A DNA stretch of 39,979 nt from Flavobacterium sp. (GTDB lineage Bacteria > Bacteroidota > Bacteroidia > Flavobacteriales > Flavobacteriaceae): contig JAHEZJ010000040.1 of the NCBI GenBank assembly GCA_023251135.1, positions 1-39,979 on the forward strand, written 5' to 3'. This document shows positions 1 to 8,877 of the stretch, in pieces. Position 1 is the first letter of the stretch; each line of letters begins with the position of its first letter. A program made the position numbers and the translations under genes. Under the pieces are notes generated by a model. The model saw nothing but the letters and a program-made list of their open reading frames with translations, searched no databases and was not told the DNA's origin.

Positions 1-323
1 ACTTAGTGTACAATACCGGTTTACCGGGAGGAGCTCCGGCTTATTCGGATCCGTACCTGTATCAAAGCAGGTTGAATGATTATCGCAGGGCCGATGTAGG
101 GTTTGCGAAAGTTTTTGTAGATGGCAGTACTAAAGTTGCCAAAGCAAAATGGTTGAAAAACTTTAAAGAATTGTCTGTTGGAGTTGAGATTTTTAATCTT
201 TTCAATAATCAGAATGCAATTACCAATACCTGGGTCCGCGATGTGTATTCTAAAAATCAGTACGCAATTCCAAATTATATGACTTCGAGGGTTTTTAATG
301 TGAAGCTGAATGCGAGATTGTAA
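1..323 (+). CDS. TonB-dependent outer-membrane receptor, C-terminal end (partial)
   Basis: The reading frame is open from the first base, so the gene starts before the window and only about the last 106 residues are seen. The segment ELSVGVEIFNLFNNQNA, followed by a short strand ending in NVKLNARL, is typical of the last beta-strands of a TonB-dependent receptor barrel, with the usual aromatic/hydrophobic alternation and no tail after the final strand. Such proteins move large ligands across the outer membrane using TonB energy. The ligand cannot be told from this fragment. The GTG at base 6 is an internal valine, not a start. Confidence 0.85.
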   Translation, partial: LVYNTGLPGGAPAYSDPYLYQSRLNDYRRADVGFAKVFVDGSTKVAKAKWLKNFKELSVGVEIFNLFNNQNAITNTWVRDVYSKNQYAIPNYMTSRVFNVKLNARL

Positions 324-430
324 ATGTTGATTTGTTACTTTGCAATAAGGAGGTAAATATTTGCGTTGAGAACTTGTGTAAACCTACTATAGTAAAATTC
401 AATAAAACTAGATAATACAATCAAAAATAC

Positions 431-438
431 TATATTTG
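431..438 (+). promoter_or_regulatory. Putative Bacteroidota -7 element (TATATTTG)
   Basis: TATATTTG matches TAnnTTTG and lies 23 bases before the ATG of the EF-hand lipoprotein gene. No clear TTG element is seen at -33, so support is limited to the -7 box. Confidence 0.4.
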
Positions 439-461
439 ATATCCTAATAGAATTAGCATAC

Positions 462-1184
462 ATGAAAAAATCCTTAACCTATATAGCCCTGGCAATCATC
501 GGAACACTAGTGAGTTGTAAAGATGAAGTAAAGAAACCTAAAGTAATTTACGATACGGCCAGTAAAACCAATATTGTCACAAAAACCGATTCAACACAGA
601 TTGAGATAGCCGATTTGCCTATTCAGATGGAAGGGACAAATTATTTAATTCATCCGGTTGGAGATCTGCGCGTTTTTGAAAAAGGAACAAAAGCACGTTA
701 CGGATCTTCGAGTGTGAATGATGTAAGCTTTACAATTTCTAATTTAGGTGAATTTGAAATCACAGGTTATTTGCAAAACCTGAAATTCCAGAAAGTCGAT
801 TCAGATTCTATACGCCCTTTGACGGATAAGCCAGCCCTGATTTTGACGGCTACTTATTTAAAATCGGTTGCGGATAAAACACAAAACCAAATTATGGTTT
901 ATACTTTAGCAGACTCCGACACCAATAAAGACGGTAAAATTGATACCAGCGATATTAAGACCTTGTATTTGAGTAACATCAGCGGTGAGCGTTTTACTAA
1001 AATTTCAGAAGACTTTCAGGAATTGGTAGACTGGAATTTAATCGAATCAAAAAATCGTTTGTATTTTAGAACGATCGAAGATACTAATCAAAACGGGCAG
1101 TTTGATAAAAACGATGTGCTGCATTACAGCTATATTGATTTAGCTTCAAAAAAATGGGAAGTAAAGAACTATAAGCCTATTTAA
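462..1184 (+). CDS. Lipoprotein with two EF-hand-like loops
   Basis: A 240-residue protein with a lipoprotein signal: a charged start, a hydrophobic run and the lipobox LVSC, giving Cys19 as the likely acylated residue. Two acidic loops look like calcium-binding EF-hand/dockerin loops: residues 151-164 (DSDTNKDGKIDTSD) and 206-218 (EDTNQNGQFDKND). The rest has no family I recognise. It probably sits on a membrane facing the periplasm or the surface, and calcium binding is inference from the loops. It follows the TonB receptor on the same strand after about 140 bp, so a functional link is possible but unproven. Confidence 0.75.
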   Translation: MKKSLTYIALAIIGTLVSCKDEVKKPKVIYDTASKTNIVTKTDSTQIEIADLPIQMEGTNYLIHPVGDLRVFEKGTKARYGSSSVNDVSFTISNLGEFEITGYLQNLKFQKVDSDSIRPLTDKPALILTATYLKSVADKTQNQIMVYTLADSDTNKDGKIDTSDIKTLYLSNISGERFTKISEDFQELVDWNLIESKNRLYFRTIEDTNQNGQFDKNDVLHYSYIDLASKKWEVKNYKPI

Positions 1185-1208
1185 TCTTTGAGTGAATTAG
1201 TTTATTAA

Positions 1209-1628
1209 ATGTATTCTGAAGAAGAACTGAAAAATCAAGAACAGAAAATTGTAAGTGTGCTATGGTGTGTTTTTATGCCGATTTTGTTTTTATCATTAAT
1301 TGGATTGTATTTTAAAGAAAATTCTAAAGAATATATTGAAAGGCAATATAGAGAAGCTAATGAATATAGCTTTTCAGGAGTTGTGTATGAAAAAAAGATT
1401 GAAGGAGGTGAGGGGTATCGTTTCCCTCATTATTTGTTTTTGAATACCGGGATTAGATGGAGGGTTAACAGCCTTTTATATGATAAAATTCAGGTTGGAG
1501 ACTCTGTCGTAAAGAAAACCAAATCTGATTCCGTTTTTTATTACATGAAAAAAAAGAATCAAATAATCATCGAAGACGAAAATCTTTATCTCAGAGAAAG
1601 ATATCTTGCGAAACTCAAGCAAGAATAA
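1209..1628 (+). CDS. Small hypothetical protein with one N-terminal membrane helix
   Basis: A 139-residue protein starting 24 bp after the preceding lipoprotein stop on the same strand, so probably co-transcribed. Residues about 13-33 form one hydrophobic helix; the remainder is charged and mixed, with an EDENLYLRERYLAKLKQE tail likely to be helical. I recognise no domain and assign no function. The ATG is the first in frame. Confidence 0.6.
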   Translation: MYSEEELKNQEQKIVSVLWCVFMPILFLSLIGLYFKENSKEYIERQYREANEYSFSGVVYEKKIEGGEGYRFPHYLFLNTGIRWRVNSLLYDKIQVGDSVVKKTKSDSVFYYMKKKNQIIIEDENLYLRERYLAKLKQE

Positions 1629-1639
1629 TTTTTAAGATA

Positions 1640-1683
1640 AAAAAACTCAGTACCTCAGAACCTTAGAACCTCAGAACCTTAAA
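1640..1683. repeat. Short direct repeat (ACCTCAGAACCTT) in a gene gap
   Basis: The gap between two convergent genes holds near-identical copies of ACCTCAGAACCTTAG in tandem and then a run of A. It resembles low-complexity filler between convergent genes; no stable hairpin is evident. Confidence 0.5.
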
Positions 1684-1690
1684 AAAAAAC

Positions 1691-2392
1691 CTAAATCAAA
1701 ATATCACTTTCTAAATCAGATTTCTCGATATCGAGATCAAATCCCAGACGTTCCGTTAAATCGATTACCAGTTTTTTGTACCAGTTTTCTGATTTCGGAT
1801 GGATGTATATCTTTTCTATCAGTTGTTTCAGGTCAACGTTGATTTTTAAGCCATCATTTAGTTTAATGTCGCTTTTTGAAGTATCGGTAAGAATTCTGAC
1901 CTCTCTTTCGTACTGAAAACTTTTACGCTTAAATAAAAAGGGGAAGAATAAATCATCAAACGGGATGTACTCTTTTTTGTAGTCGATATAATTTACCTCA
2001 CCAATGTATTGATCGAAATTGTTTTCCGGTCTTACAGCATTCTGTAATCTTCTAATGGTAGACTGAATCGCTAAACCCTCATTGTTTTTGGTGAAAATCT
2101 GCCACATGGCAAACGATTCATATTCGTTGATGTGCCAGCTGCTTATAGCTACCTGTTCTCTATGGGTTTTGTAGTAGTTTAAAAAATCAGGATTGTCTAT
2201 GGCTAGTTTTTTAATCTCTTCGAATGTCGGTTCGCTAAAAGTGCCCTCATATTGGTCCTCAAACTTGTCAGAGCGTGACATGAATAATTTTTTAGATAAT
2301 AATAAATCAAGGAATTTAGACAAGTCTAAGTATTTCCAGACAATTGTATCCGGATCATCTGGAAGTTTTATATTCGGATTGTTGAGATACAT
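1691..2392 (-). CDS. DUF2971 domain protein
   Basis: A 233-residue soluble protein without a signal peptide. The opening (WKYLDLSKFLDLLLSKKLF, then MSRSDKFEDQYEG), the middle SSWHINEYESFAMWQIF and the later KRKSFQYEREVRIL are the hallmarks of DUF2971, a family of unknown biochemical function often found in accessory or defence-like settings. The start ATG is the only one giving the complete N-terminal motif. It is convergent with the upstream small membrane protein and followed on its own strand by nothing nearby, so it appears monocistronic. Confidence 0.8.
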   Translation of the reverse strand: MYLNNPNIKLPDDPDTIVWKYLDLSKFLDLLLSKKLFMSRSDKFEDQYEGTFSEPTFEEIKKLAIDNPDFLNYYKTHREQVAISSWHINEYESFAMWQIFTKNNEGLAIQSTIRRLQNAVRPENNFDQYIGEVNYIDYKKEYIPFDDLFFPFLFKRKSFQYEREVRILTDTSKSDIKLNDGLKINVDLKQLIEKIYIHPKSENWYKKLVIDLTERLGFDLDIEKSDLESDILI

Positions 2393-2423
2393 GTTTTCAG
2401 ATTTAAGGGGTACTAAATAAAAA

Positions 2424-2505
2424 AGCCACAGATTACTCAGATAAATATAAGATTTTAATTCGTGGATAGAAAAATAATCTGTGGTAATCCGGGTAATCTG
2501 TGGCT
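2424..2505. repeat. Intergenic inverted repeat (AGCCACAGATTAC / GTAATCTGTGGCT)
   Basis: AGCCACAGATTAC at 2424-2436 and its exact reverse complement at 2493-2505 bracket 56 bases, with a third partial copy of the right arm (ATAATCTGTGG, 2474-2484). It lies between the DUF2971 gene and the 3' end of the ABC exporter gene and could act as a transcription end for the exporter; the long spacer makes it unlike a standard intrinsic terminator. Confidence 0.65.
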
Positions 2506-2523
2506 AAGCCTTTTGTTTTTTAT

Positions 2524-4353
2524 TTAAGATTCGAAAGACTGCATGGTAACCAGTTTGTTATAGGTTCCGTTGTGCGCAATCAGTTCGTCATGTGTTCCTT
2601 GTTCTACAATTTTTCCTTTTTGCATGACTACGATCAGATCTGCTTTCTGAATGGTCGAAAGACGGTGGGCAATTACAATCGAAGTTCTGTTTTGCATCAT
2701 GTTTTCTAAAGCGACCTGAACAAATTTTTCGCTTTCAGTATCCAATGCTGATGTCGCTTCATCCAAAATCATAATTGGAGGGTTTTTTAACACCGCTCTG
2801 GCAATCGACAGTCGTTGTTTTTGCCCGCCTGAAAGCTTGTTTCCGCTGTCGCCGATGTTGGTGTAAATTCCTAATGGAAGTTCTTTTACAAATTCATAAG
2901 CATTGGCGATTTTCAGTGCCTCGATAATCTCGTCGTCTGTCGCGTCGAGTTTTCCTAAGGCGATATTGGCTTTGATGGTATCATTGAACAAAATACTGTC
3001 CTGAGTTACCAATCCCATCAAACTGCGAAGCGACTGCAGGTTCATGTCTTTAATGTTGATGCCGTCAATTGAAATTGTTCCGTCGTTTACATCATAAAAA
3101 CGGGTCAGCAAATTGGCAATCGTACTTTTTCCGCTTCCGGATTGTCCAACAAGTGCAACGGTTTGTCCTTTTTTGATCTCAAGAGAGAAGTCTTTTAAAA
3201 CCGTTTCTTCTTCATATTTAAAGTTGATGTTCTGAACGCTGATGTTATTGTCGAACGATGTTTTTTCAAATGCCTTATCTTTTGATGTAATAGTGTTTTC
3301 CTGCTCTAAAATTTCAAGAACACGTTCAGCTGCGGCATTACCTCTTTTTACGCCGTACGAAGCTTTAGAGATTGCTTTTGCCGGAGTTAAAATATTATAG
3401 GCTAATCCCATATAAGCGATAAAGGAAGGACCGTCGAGTGTTTTTTCAATTAAAACCATTTGTCCTCCGTACCAAAGTAATATGGCAATCACGGTAATAC
3501 CCATAAATTCACTGGCAGGCGATGCTAAGTTCTGACGATTTCCGATACTATTGGATAGCTTGAAAAAACGTTCTGTTGAATTTTGAAAGATAGTGTTGAA
3601 GTAATTCTCGGCATTGTATCCTTTTACAACTTTTAAACCGCCAATGGTTTCTTCAATAGTAGATAAAAAACTTCCTTGTTCCTGTTGTGCCTTACCGGAC
3701 TGTTTTTTTAACTGCTTTCCAATTAAAGAGATGATATATCCCGAAACAGGAATAAAAATAAAGACAAATAAGGTAAGTTTAGCACTAATGATTAACATCG
3801 CGCATATAGTAAAAACAATAGTTAGAGGCTCTTTTACGATAAGCTCCAAGATGGCTAAAAACGAAGTCTGAACCTCATTAACATCGGCAGAAATTCTGGA
3901 AATAACATCACCTTTTCTTTTTTCAGAATAAAAAGCCAAAGGCAATTCCAGTGTTTTTTTGTAGAGTGCATTTCGCATGTCTCTTAAAACACCATTTCGT
4001 AAAAAATTAATGAAAAACATAGCGAGATAATCGGCTAAATTTTTCAATAGAAAGATTGAAATAATGAGTGCCACCATTACCGAAAGTATAAATCCGGGAT
4101 TATTAGGATCTGTATTTTTTGTAATGTAATAGCTCAGATAGTTTTGTGCAAATTCTTTTGCATGGGTAATTCCATGGTAAGTTGGCATAACATAAATCTT
4201 CTTTGTTTTATCAAATAAAACCTGAAGCATCGGAATTAATGCCATAAAGGAAAGGGTACTAAAAAGGGCATACAAAATATTGAAAAAGATATTTAGGAAT
4301 GCGTATTTTTTATACGGATATATAAAAGGAACTATTTTTTTAAAATTACTCAT
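2524..4353 (-). CDS. ABC exporter, fused membrane and ATPase domains (MsbA-like)
   Basis: A 609-residue half-size ABC exporter: a six-helix membrane domain in residues about 15-330 and an ATPase domain in about 370-605. Seen directly are Walker A GQSGSGKST (403-411), Q-loop Gln451, the signature LSGGQ (507-511), Walker B with DEATSALD (531-538) and the H-loop AHRLST near 562. The family forms homodimers in the inner membrane and flips lipids or exports amphipathic compounds; MsbA in lipid A transport is the closest familiar example, but the substrate is inference. Its ATG overlaps the stop of the upstream DUF1016 gene (ATGA), pointing to translational coupling. Confidence 0.92.
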   Translation of the reverse strand: MSNFKKIVPFIYPYKKYAFLNIFFNILYALFSTLSFMALIPMLQVLFDKTKKIYVMPTYHGITHAKEFAQNYLSYYITKNTDPNNPGFILSVMVALIISIFLLKNLADYLAMFFINFLRNGVLRDMRNALYKKTLELPLAFYSEKRKGDVISRISADVNEVQTSFLAILELIVKEPLTIVFTICAMLIISAKLTLFVFIFIPVSGYIISLIGKQLKKQSGKAQQEQGSFLSTIEETIGGLKVVKGYNAENYFNTIFQNSTERFFKLSNSIGNRQNLASPASEFMGITVIAILLWYGGQMVLIEKTLDGPSFIAYMGLAYNILTPAKAISKASYGVKRGNAAAERVLEILEQENTITSKDKAFEKTSFDNNISVQNINFKYEEETVLKDFSLEIKKGQTVALVGQSGSGKSTIANLLTRFYDVNDGTISIDGINIKDMNLQSLRSLMGLVTQDSILFNDTIKANIALGKLDATDDEIIEALKIANAYEFVKELPLGIYTNIGDSGNKLSGGQKQRLSIARAVLKNPPIMILDEATSALDTESEKFVQVALENMMQNRTSIVIAHRLSTIQKADLIVVMQKGKIVEQGTHDELIAHNGTYNKLVTMQSFES

Positions 4354-5390
4354 TTATTTATGATGTTGTTTTCTGCTATGGCAATGGCTCTTTCGAGTTT
4401 TTCCAGCAATAATTTTTTTTCAGGTAATTGGGTTAAATAAGCGGAGACTTTGATTTGTTGATCGTTGTCAAGCATTAAGTAATTAATTTGTTCGGGAGAT
4501 TTTTCACTGCACAAAATTAATCCAATTGGTTTATTTTCACCTTCTTTTTGTTCATTTTTCTCTAACCAGCGTAAATACAATTCCATTTGGCCTTTGTAGC
4601 CTGCTTTGAATTTCCCCAGTTTTAAGTCAATGGCAACCAGTCGGCGTAGGCCGCGATGGTAAAAAAGTAAATCGATGTAAAAATCTTCATCATCAATGGT
4701 TATCCTTTTTTGACGGGCGAGAAAAGCAAATTCACTGCCCATTTCGGTGATGAAATTTTGCAATTGAGCTAAGATCGAACTTTCTAAATCTTTTTCAGAA
4801 TAGGTATCATGCAGTCCTAAAAAATCTAGGAAATAAGGATCGCGAAAAGTTAAATCCGGACTAATTTGTTTTTGGTTTTTTAGTAAAGCCAGATCATTAA
4901 CGATTGTTTCTTCTGGCTTTTTGCTGATGGCAGTTCTTTCAAAAAGCATACTGTCCATGCGCTCTTGTAAGGTTCGTACACTCCATCTTTCATGAATACT
5001 CATTTGGATGTAGAATTCACGTTTTATCTTACTTTCAATGTAAATTAAGGATCTGATATGAGACCAGGTCAATTGTGCACACAGTGTGTGCACAATTGTA
5101 AAGTCTTGTATTTCAGAGTTTAATCTAATGAAGCTGTGTAGGTTTCTTTTGTTGAAACCGCTTCCGTATTTATCAGAAAGAATAGTGCTTAGATTTTGGA
5201 TAAGTTTCTTTCCATAATCAGCGCGATCATTTTTTAGAATCTCTTCATTGATCGTTTTTCCAATTTTCCAATATAAGAGCGTTAGTTCCTGATTGACAGT
5301 CTTGGCAACAAAATGACGTGATTGATCTATTAGTCCAATGATTGAATCTAATAGTTCAGGTTTGTCATTTGTGTCAGGTTTGTCACTCAT
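4350..5390 (-). CDS. DUF1016 / YhcG-type PD-(D/E)XK nuclease family protein
   Basis: 346 residues. The N-terminal part (about 15-150, with LTLLYWKIGKTINEEIL and LTWSHIRSLI) matches the DUF1016 N-terminal domain; the C-terminal part (about 190-300) is a PD-(D/E)XK nuclease fold. Candidate catalytic residues are Glu203, Asp240 in FYIDLLFYH, and Asp255 and Lys257 in AIDLKLGK. Members are predicted DNA nucleases, often near restriction systems, but no methylase or specificity gene is beside this one. It sits 7 bp after the phosphohexomutase stop and overlaps the ABC exporter start, an odd place for such a gene. A 29-bp palindrome lies inside it. Confidence 0.88.
   Translation of the reverse strand: MSDKPDTNDKPELLDSIIGLIDQSRHFVAKTVNQELTLLYWKIGKTINEEILKNDRADYGKKLIQNLSTILSDKYGSGFNKRNLHSFIRLNSEIQDFTIVHTLCAQLTWSHIRSLIYIESKIKREFYIQMSIHERWSVRTLQERMDSMLFERTAISKKPEETIVNDLALLKNQKQISPDLTFRDPYFLDFLGLHDTYSEKDLESSILAQLQNFITEMGSEFAFLARQKRITIDDEDFYIDLLFYHRGLRRLVAIDLKLGKFKAGYKGQMELYLRWLEKNEQKEGENKPIGLILCSEKSPEQINYLMLDNDQQIKVSAYLTQLPEKKLLLEKLERAIAIAENNIINK
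5070..5098. repeat. 29-bp perfect palindrome inside the DUF1016 gene
   Basis: Two 14-base arms, CAATTGTGCACACA and TGTGTGCACAATTG, meet at a single central G (5084). It codes for IVHTLCAQL in the nuclease gene, so some of the symmetry may be a by-product of coding, but perfect symmetry over 14 bases per arm is unusual. Confidence 0.85.
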
Positions 5391-5396
5391 TACTAT

Positions 5397-7127
5397 TTAC
5401 TTCAATTGCATTTCTGCAATGATATTTTGTATTTTTCCGTCTAAATAGCTTTCTGCTTCATCAAAATCCTGAACCGATTCTAATTCAGCATTTACGCTGA
5501 TGTAGAATTTAATTTTTGGTTCTGTTCCGCTTGGCCTTGCACAAATTTTAGAACCGTCTTCGGTATAATAAATCAATACGTTGGATTTAGGAACATCCAT
5601 AACAGATTCTTCACCGGTCAATAAATTTAAGGCAATTGACGATTGGTAGTCTTCCATCATAATAACACGCTGACCGCTGATTTCTTTTAACGGATTTTCG
5701 CGCAGACTGATCATCATCTGGTTGATTTCTTCCAGACCTTCCATTCCTTTTTTAGTTATAGAAACCAGGTGTTCTTTATAGAAGCCATTTTCAACATAAA
5801 GCTGTAAAAGCTCTTTGTAAACACTGCTTCCGGCTGCTTTTGCCTGAGCGGCAATTTCGATAATTAATAAGGTTGCAGCAACGGCATCTTTATCTCTTAC
5901 AGCATCACCAACCATGAAACCAAAGCTCTCCTCACCACCTCCGATAAACTGAAGTTCAGGGAAATCTTTAATCATTTTGGCAATCCATTTAAAACCGGTC
6001 AATCCTACTTTGCACTCCACACCATAGTTTGTGGCCAGTTCCATCATCATTGGAGTCGACACAATTGTCGAACCAATGAATTGTTTTCCGTTAATTTTGC
6101 CTGCTTTTTTCCATTGTTTCAATAAGAAAGCAGTCATTAAAACCATCGTTTGATTTCCGTTAAGCAAAATCATTTTGCCTTCGTTATTTCTAACGGCAAC
6201 ACCAAGACGATCGCAATCAGGATCTGTTCCGACTACAATATCTGAATGTGTTTTATCAGCCAAAGCCAAGGCCATAGTCAAAGCTTCAGGCTCTTCAGGA
6301 TTTGGGGATTTTACAGTTGGGAAATTTCCATCAGGAATGGCTTGTTCCGGTACGATGTGTACATTTTTGTAACCCGCCTGTGATAAGGTTTCAGGAACAG
6401 ATTTAATCGATGTTCCGTGTAAAGAAGTAAAAACAATATGCAAGTCGTCTTTTGCCTCGGCCGGTGTATTAAAACTGGCATTTTCAATAGACGATTTTAT
6501 AAAAGCTTTGTCGATTTCGGAGTCGATATACTCGATCAGACTTTCGTTGGCTTTGAATTTAATTTTATCGTAACCTAAATTTTCGATAGTATTGATAATT
6601 GCAGCGTCCTGTGGAGGAACGATTTGCCCGCCATCTTCCCAGTACACTTTGTAACCGTTGTATTCCGGCGGATTGTGAGAAGCCGTTAGTACAATTCCGC
6701 ATTGGCAGCCTAAATATTTAAGTGCAAATGATAATTCCGGGGTTGGTCTTAAATCAGAGAACAGGTAAACCTGAATTCCGTTTGCCGAAAAAACGTCGGC
6801 AACAATTTTTGCCAAAGTATTACTGTTGTGACGGCAATCGTAGGCGATAACAACTTTTAAAGGCTGATTTGGGAAAGCAATATGTAAATAATCAGAGAGA
6901 CCCTGAGTGTTTTTTCCAAGTGTGTATTTGTTAATTCGGTTGCTTCCAACACCCATCACACCGCGCATTCCTCCAGTTCCAAATTCCAGATTTTTATAAA
7001 AACTTTCCTCAAGTTCCTTAGGAGAAGTTGTCATTAATTCTTTAACAGCAGCTTGCGTTTCGCTATCAAAGGTTGGCGTTAACCATTCGTTTACTGCATT
7101 TAGAATACTAGGTGCTATATTCATCAT
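5397..7127 (-). CDS. Phosphoglucomutase/phosphomannomutase family enzyme
   Basis: 576 residues, the usual length for the PGM2/YbbT-like branch of alpha-D-phosphohexomutases. The phosphoserine loop TASHNP (148-153, Ser150), the metal loop GTDPDCDRLG (300-309), the sugar loop GGGEESFGF (396-404) and the phosphate loop RPSGTEPKIKFY (531-542) are all intact, so it should be active. It interconverts hexose 1- and 6-phosphates in the cytoplasm, feeding nucleotide-sugar synthesis. Exact substrate (glucose, mannose or pentose phosphate) cannot be fixed from sequence. Two adjacent Met codons make the start uncertain by one residue. It is first in the minus-strand run that includes the nuclease and ABC exporter genes. 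Confidence 0.92.
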   Translation of the reverse strand: MMNIAPSILNAVNEWLTPTFDSETQAAVKELMTTSPKELEESFYKNLEFGTGGMRGVMGVGSNRINKYTLGKNTQGLSDYLHIAFPNQPLKVVIAYDCRHNSNTLAKIVADVFSANGIQVYLFSDLRPTPELSFALKYLGCQCGIVLTASHNPPEYNGYKVYWEDGGQIVPPQDAAIINTIENLGYDKIKFKANESLIEYIDSEIDKAFIKSSIENASFNTPAEAKDDLHIVFTSLHGTSIKSVPETLSQAGYKNVHIVPEQAIPDGNFPTVKSPNPEEPEALTMALALADKTHSDIVVGTDPDCDRLGVAVRNNEGKMILLNGNQTMVLMTAFLLKQWKKAGKINGKQFIGSTIVSTPMMMELATNYGVECKVGLTGFKWIAKMIKDFPELQFIGGGEESFGFMVGDAVRDKDAVAATLLIIEIAAQAKAAGSSVYKELLQLYVENGFYKEHLVSITKKGMEGLEEINQMMISLRENPLKEISGQRVIMMEDYQSSIALNLLTGEESVMDVPKSNVLIYYTEDGSKICARPSGTEPKIKFYISVNAELESVQDFDEAESYLDGKIQNIIAEMQLK

Positions 7128-7267
7128 TCGTGTCTTTTTATATTTAAATAATAATAGAGTTCAGGAACTATTTATTGTTATGAGTTCATTTTATGCTGTG
7201 TTCAGAATTTACTCTTTTTACGGTTGGAAGCCGTAAGAAGAACCCGATTCCTAATAACAGTTTTGTG

Positions 7268-8224
7268 TTAGAAATTAACCTCTCGGGCTACTTTATAACG
7301 GGCTTCGTTGCTTTTGGTTCTCAGGATAATTTCGCCCAGAAAACCGGCTAGAAACAATTGTGTCCCCAGGATCATCGTGGTCAGTGCAATAAAAAACCAT
7401 GGGTTACTGGTGATCAGGCTGTATTTCATTCCGTTATACATATGGTATAATTTGGAGATTCCGATATAACCTGCCAGTAAAAATCCAATAATAAACATCA
7501 AAGATCCAATGGCGCCAAACAAGTGCATTGGTCTTTTTCCGAATCGGGATAAGAACCAGATGGTGATTAAATCAAGGAAACCGTTTATAAAACGCTCCAT
7601 TCCAAATTTAGTTTCGCCATATTTACGGGCCTGGTGAATAACCACTTTTTCGCCAATTTTATTAAAACCGGCGTTTTTTGCCAAAACCGGAATGTAACGG
7701 TGCATTTCGCCCGAAACTTCAATGTTTTTAACAACGGCATTTTTGTAAGCTTTTAGTCCGCAGTTGAAATCGTTCAGCTCAACGCCCGAAGTTTTTCTGG
7801 CGGCCCAGTTGAATAATTTCGATGGAAGGTTTTTTGCCACAACCGAATCGTAACGTTTTTTCTTCCAGCCTGAAACCAAATCAAATTTCTGCGCTGTAAT
7901 CATTTCATATAAACCCGGAATTTCGTCCGGGCTATCTTGTAAATCTGCATCCATGGTAATGATAACATCACCCTGCGCTTTGGCAAAACCTGCATGCAAA
8001 GCCTGCGATTTTCCAAAGTTTTTCATGAAACGAATTCCTTTTACATTCGGATTTTCGTTAGAAAAACCTTCAATAATATTCCAAGAATCATCTGTACTTC
8101 CATCATCTACAAAAATGATTTCATAAGAGTAATTGTTAGATTGCATCACTTTAATAATCCACGAATAGAGTTCTTGTAGTGATTCCTCCTCATTTAGAAG
8201 CGGTATAAGTATAGATAAATTCAT
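7268..8224 (-). CDS. GT2 glycosyltransferase with two C-terminal membrane helices (GtrB/DPM-like)
   Basis: 318 residues. The N-terminal GT-A fold shows the nucleotide-sugar motifs DDGSTDD (40-46) and DADLQD (92-97), and FNCGLKAY and SGEMHRYIP typical of the polyprenyl-phosphate glycosyltransferase branch. Two membrane helices follow at about 235-256 and 275-300. The family transfers a sugar from UDP- or GDP-sugar to undecaprenyl phosphate at the inner membrane for later envelope glycosylation. It begins 8 bp after the DUF4199 gene on the same strand, so the two are likely one operon. Confidence 0.9.
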   Translation of the reverse strand: MNLSILIPLLNEEESLQELYSWIIKVMQSNNYSYEIIFVDDGSTDDSWNIIEGFSNENPNVKGIRFMKNFGKSQALHAGFAKAQGDVIITMDADLQDSPDEIPGLYEMITAQKFDLVSGWKKKRYDSVVAKNLPSKLFNWAARKTSGVELNDFNCGLKAYKNAVVKNIEVSGEMHRYIPVLAKNAGFNKIGEKVVIHQARKYGETKFGMERFINGFLDLITIWFLSRFGKRPMHLFGAIGSLMFIIGFLLAGYIGISKLYHMYNGMKYSLITSNPWFFIALTTMILGTQLFLAGFLGEIILRTKSNEARYKVAREVNF

Positions 8225-8232
8225 TTATTTTT

Positions 8233-8763
8233 TTATTCTTGTGTAGTTTTGCTTTTAAAAAATGCTGCGAAAATTAATCCAAAAATGGCACTGATAACGA
8301 TTGCAAAAACAGATCCTTTTAATAATTCGAAAGTCGAGTAAGGGCTGCTTTCTTTCATTTTACTAATGGCTTCATTGATAGACGAAGCAGGAGCTCCAAA
8401 TTTCTGCATCATGTTTGCCGTGTATTTGATCATGATTTCATTCAGAGTGTCTTTTGCACCCGGATCAATAACGTTAAATAAAACAATATTAAATAAGGTA
8501 GAAATTAAAACGCCAATTACAGCTGCCAAAAAGTAAGTTGTAAAAGCCTCCTTGAACGAAAAAACTCCTTTTAATTCTTTCTTGGTTTTAGAAAGTAAAA
8601 TAATACTGATTGTCAGACTGATTACGATGCCGATAATGCCCATCCACCAGGCAGTGAACAGATTTAAATCGATTGCATATATTGTAGCAGTAAATAATGC
8701 AGATGCAATTCCAATCATTACACCGTAAGTAATTCCATTCTTTTTTATAACTTCATTAATCAT
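8233..8763 (-). CDS. DUF4199 family membrane protein
   Basis: 176 residues from the ATG at 8763 (MINEVIKKNGITYG). A longer in-frame start 17 codons upstream exists but its extra residues do not fit the family and would cover the promoter, so the shorter form is chosen. Four hydrophobic segments are visible (about 14-32, 36-54, 73-95 and 146-168), with a soluble hydrophilic loop between the last two. DUF4199 proteins are Bacteroidota inner-membrane proteins of unknown function, commonly next to a GT2 glycosyltransferase as here. Confidence 0.85.
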   Translation of the reverse strand: MINEVIKKNGITYGVMIGIASALFTATIYAIDLNLFTAWWMGIIGIVISLTISIILLSKTKKELKGVFSFKEAFTTYFLAAVIGVLISTLFNIVLFNVIDPGAKDTLNEIMIKYTANMMQKFGAPASSINEAISKMKESSPYSTFELLKGSVFAIVISAIFGLIFAAFFKSKTTQE

Positions 8764-8790
8764 ATTTTTATATGTTTTAAAATTAATCCA

Positions 8791-8798
8791 CAAATATA
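8791..8798 (-). promoter_or_regulatory. Putative -7 element for the DUF4199-GT2 operon
   Basis: On the minus strand TATATTTG matches TAnnTTTG, 27 bases before the ATG at 8763. No good TTG is seen at the expected -33 distance. Confidence 0.45.
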
Positions 8799-8877
8799 GT
8801 AATTCCCAATACACACTAGATATATATTAAAAAAATTAATACAAATCACAAGGCCGTTAAAATTATTGATTAAAAGA

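Noticed and set aside
1209-2392. Toxin-antitoxin pair made of the small membrane protein and DUF2971
   Set aside because: The genes are convergent, not co-transcribed, and neither resembles a known toxin or antitoxin.
8764-8814. 17-codon extension of the DUF4199 protein
   Set aside because: It covers the putative promoter (TATATTTG) and does not match the family N-terminus.
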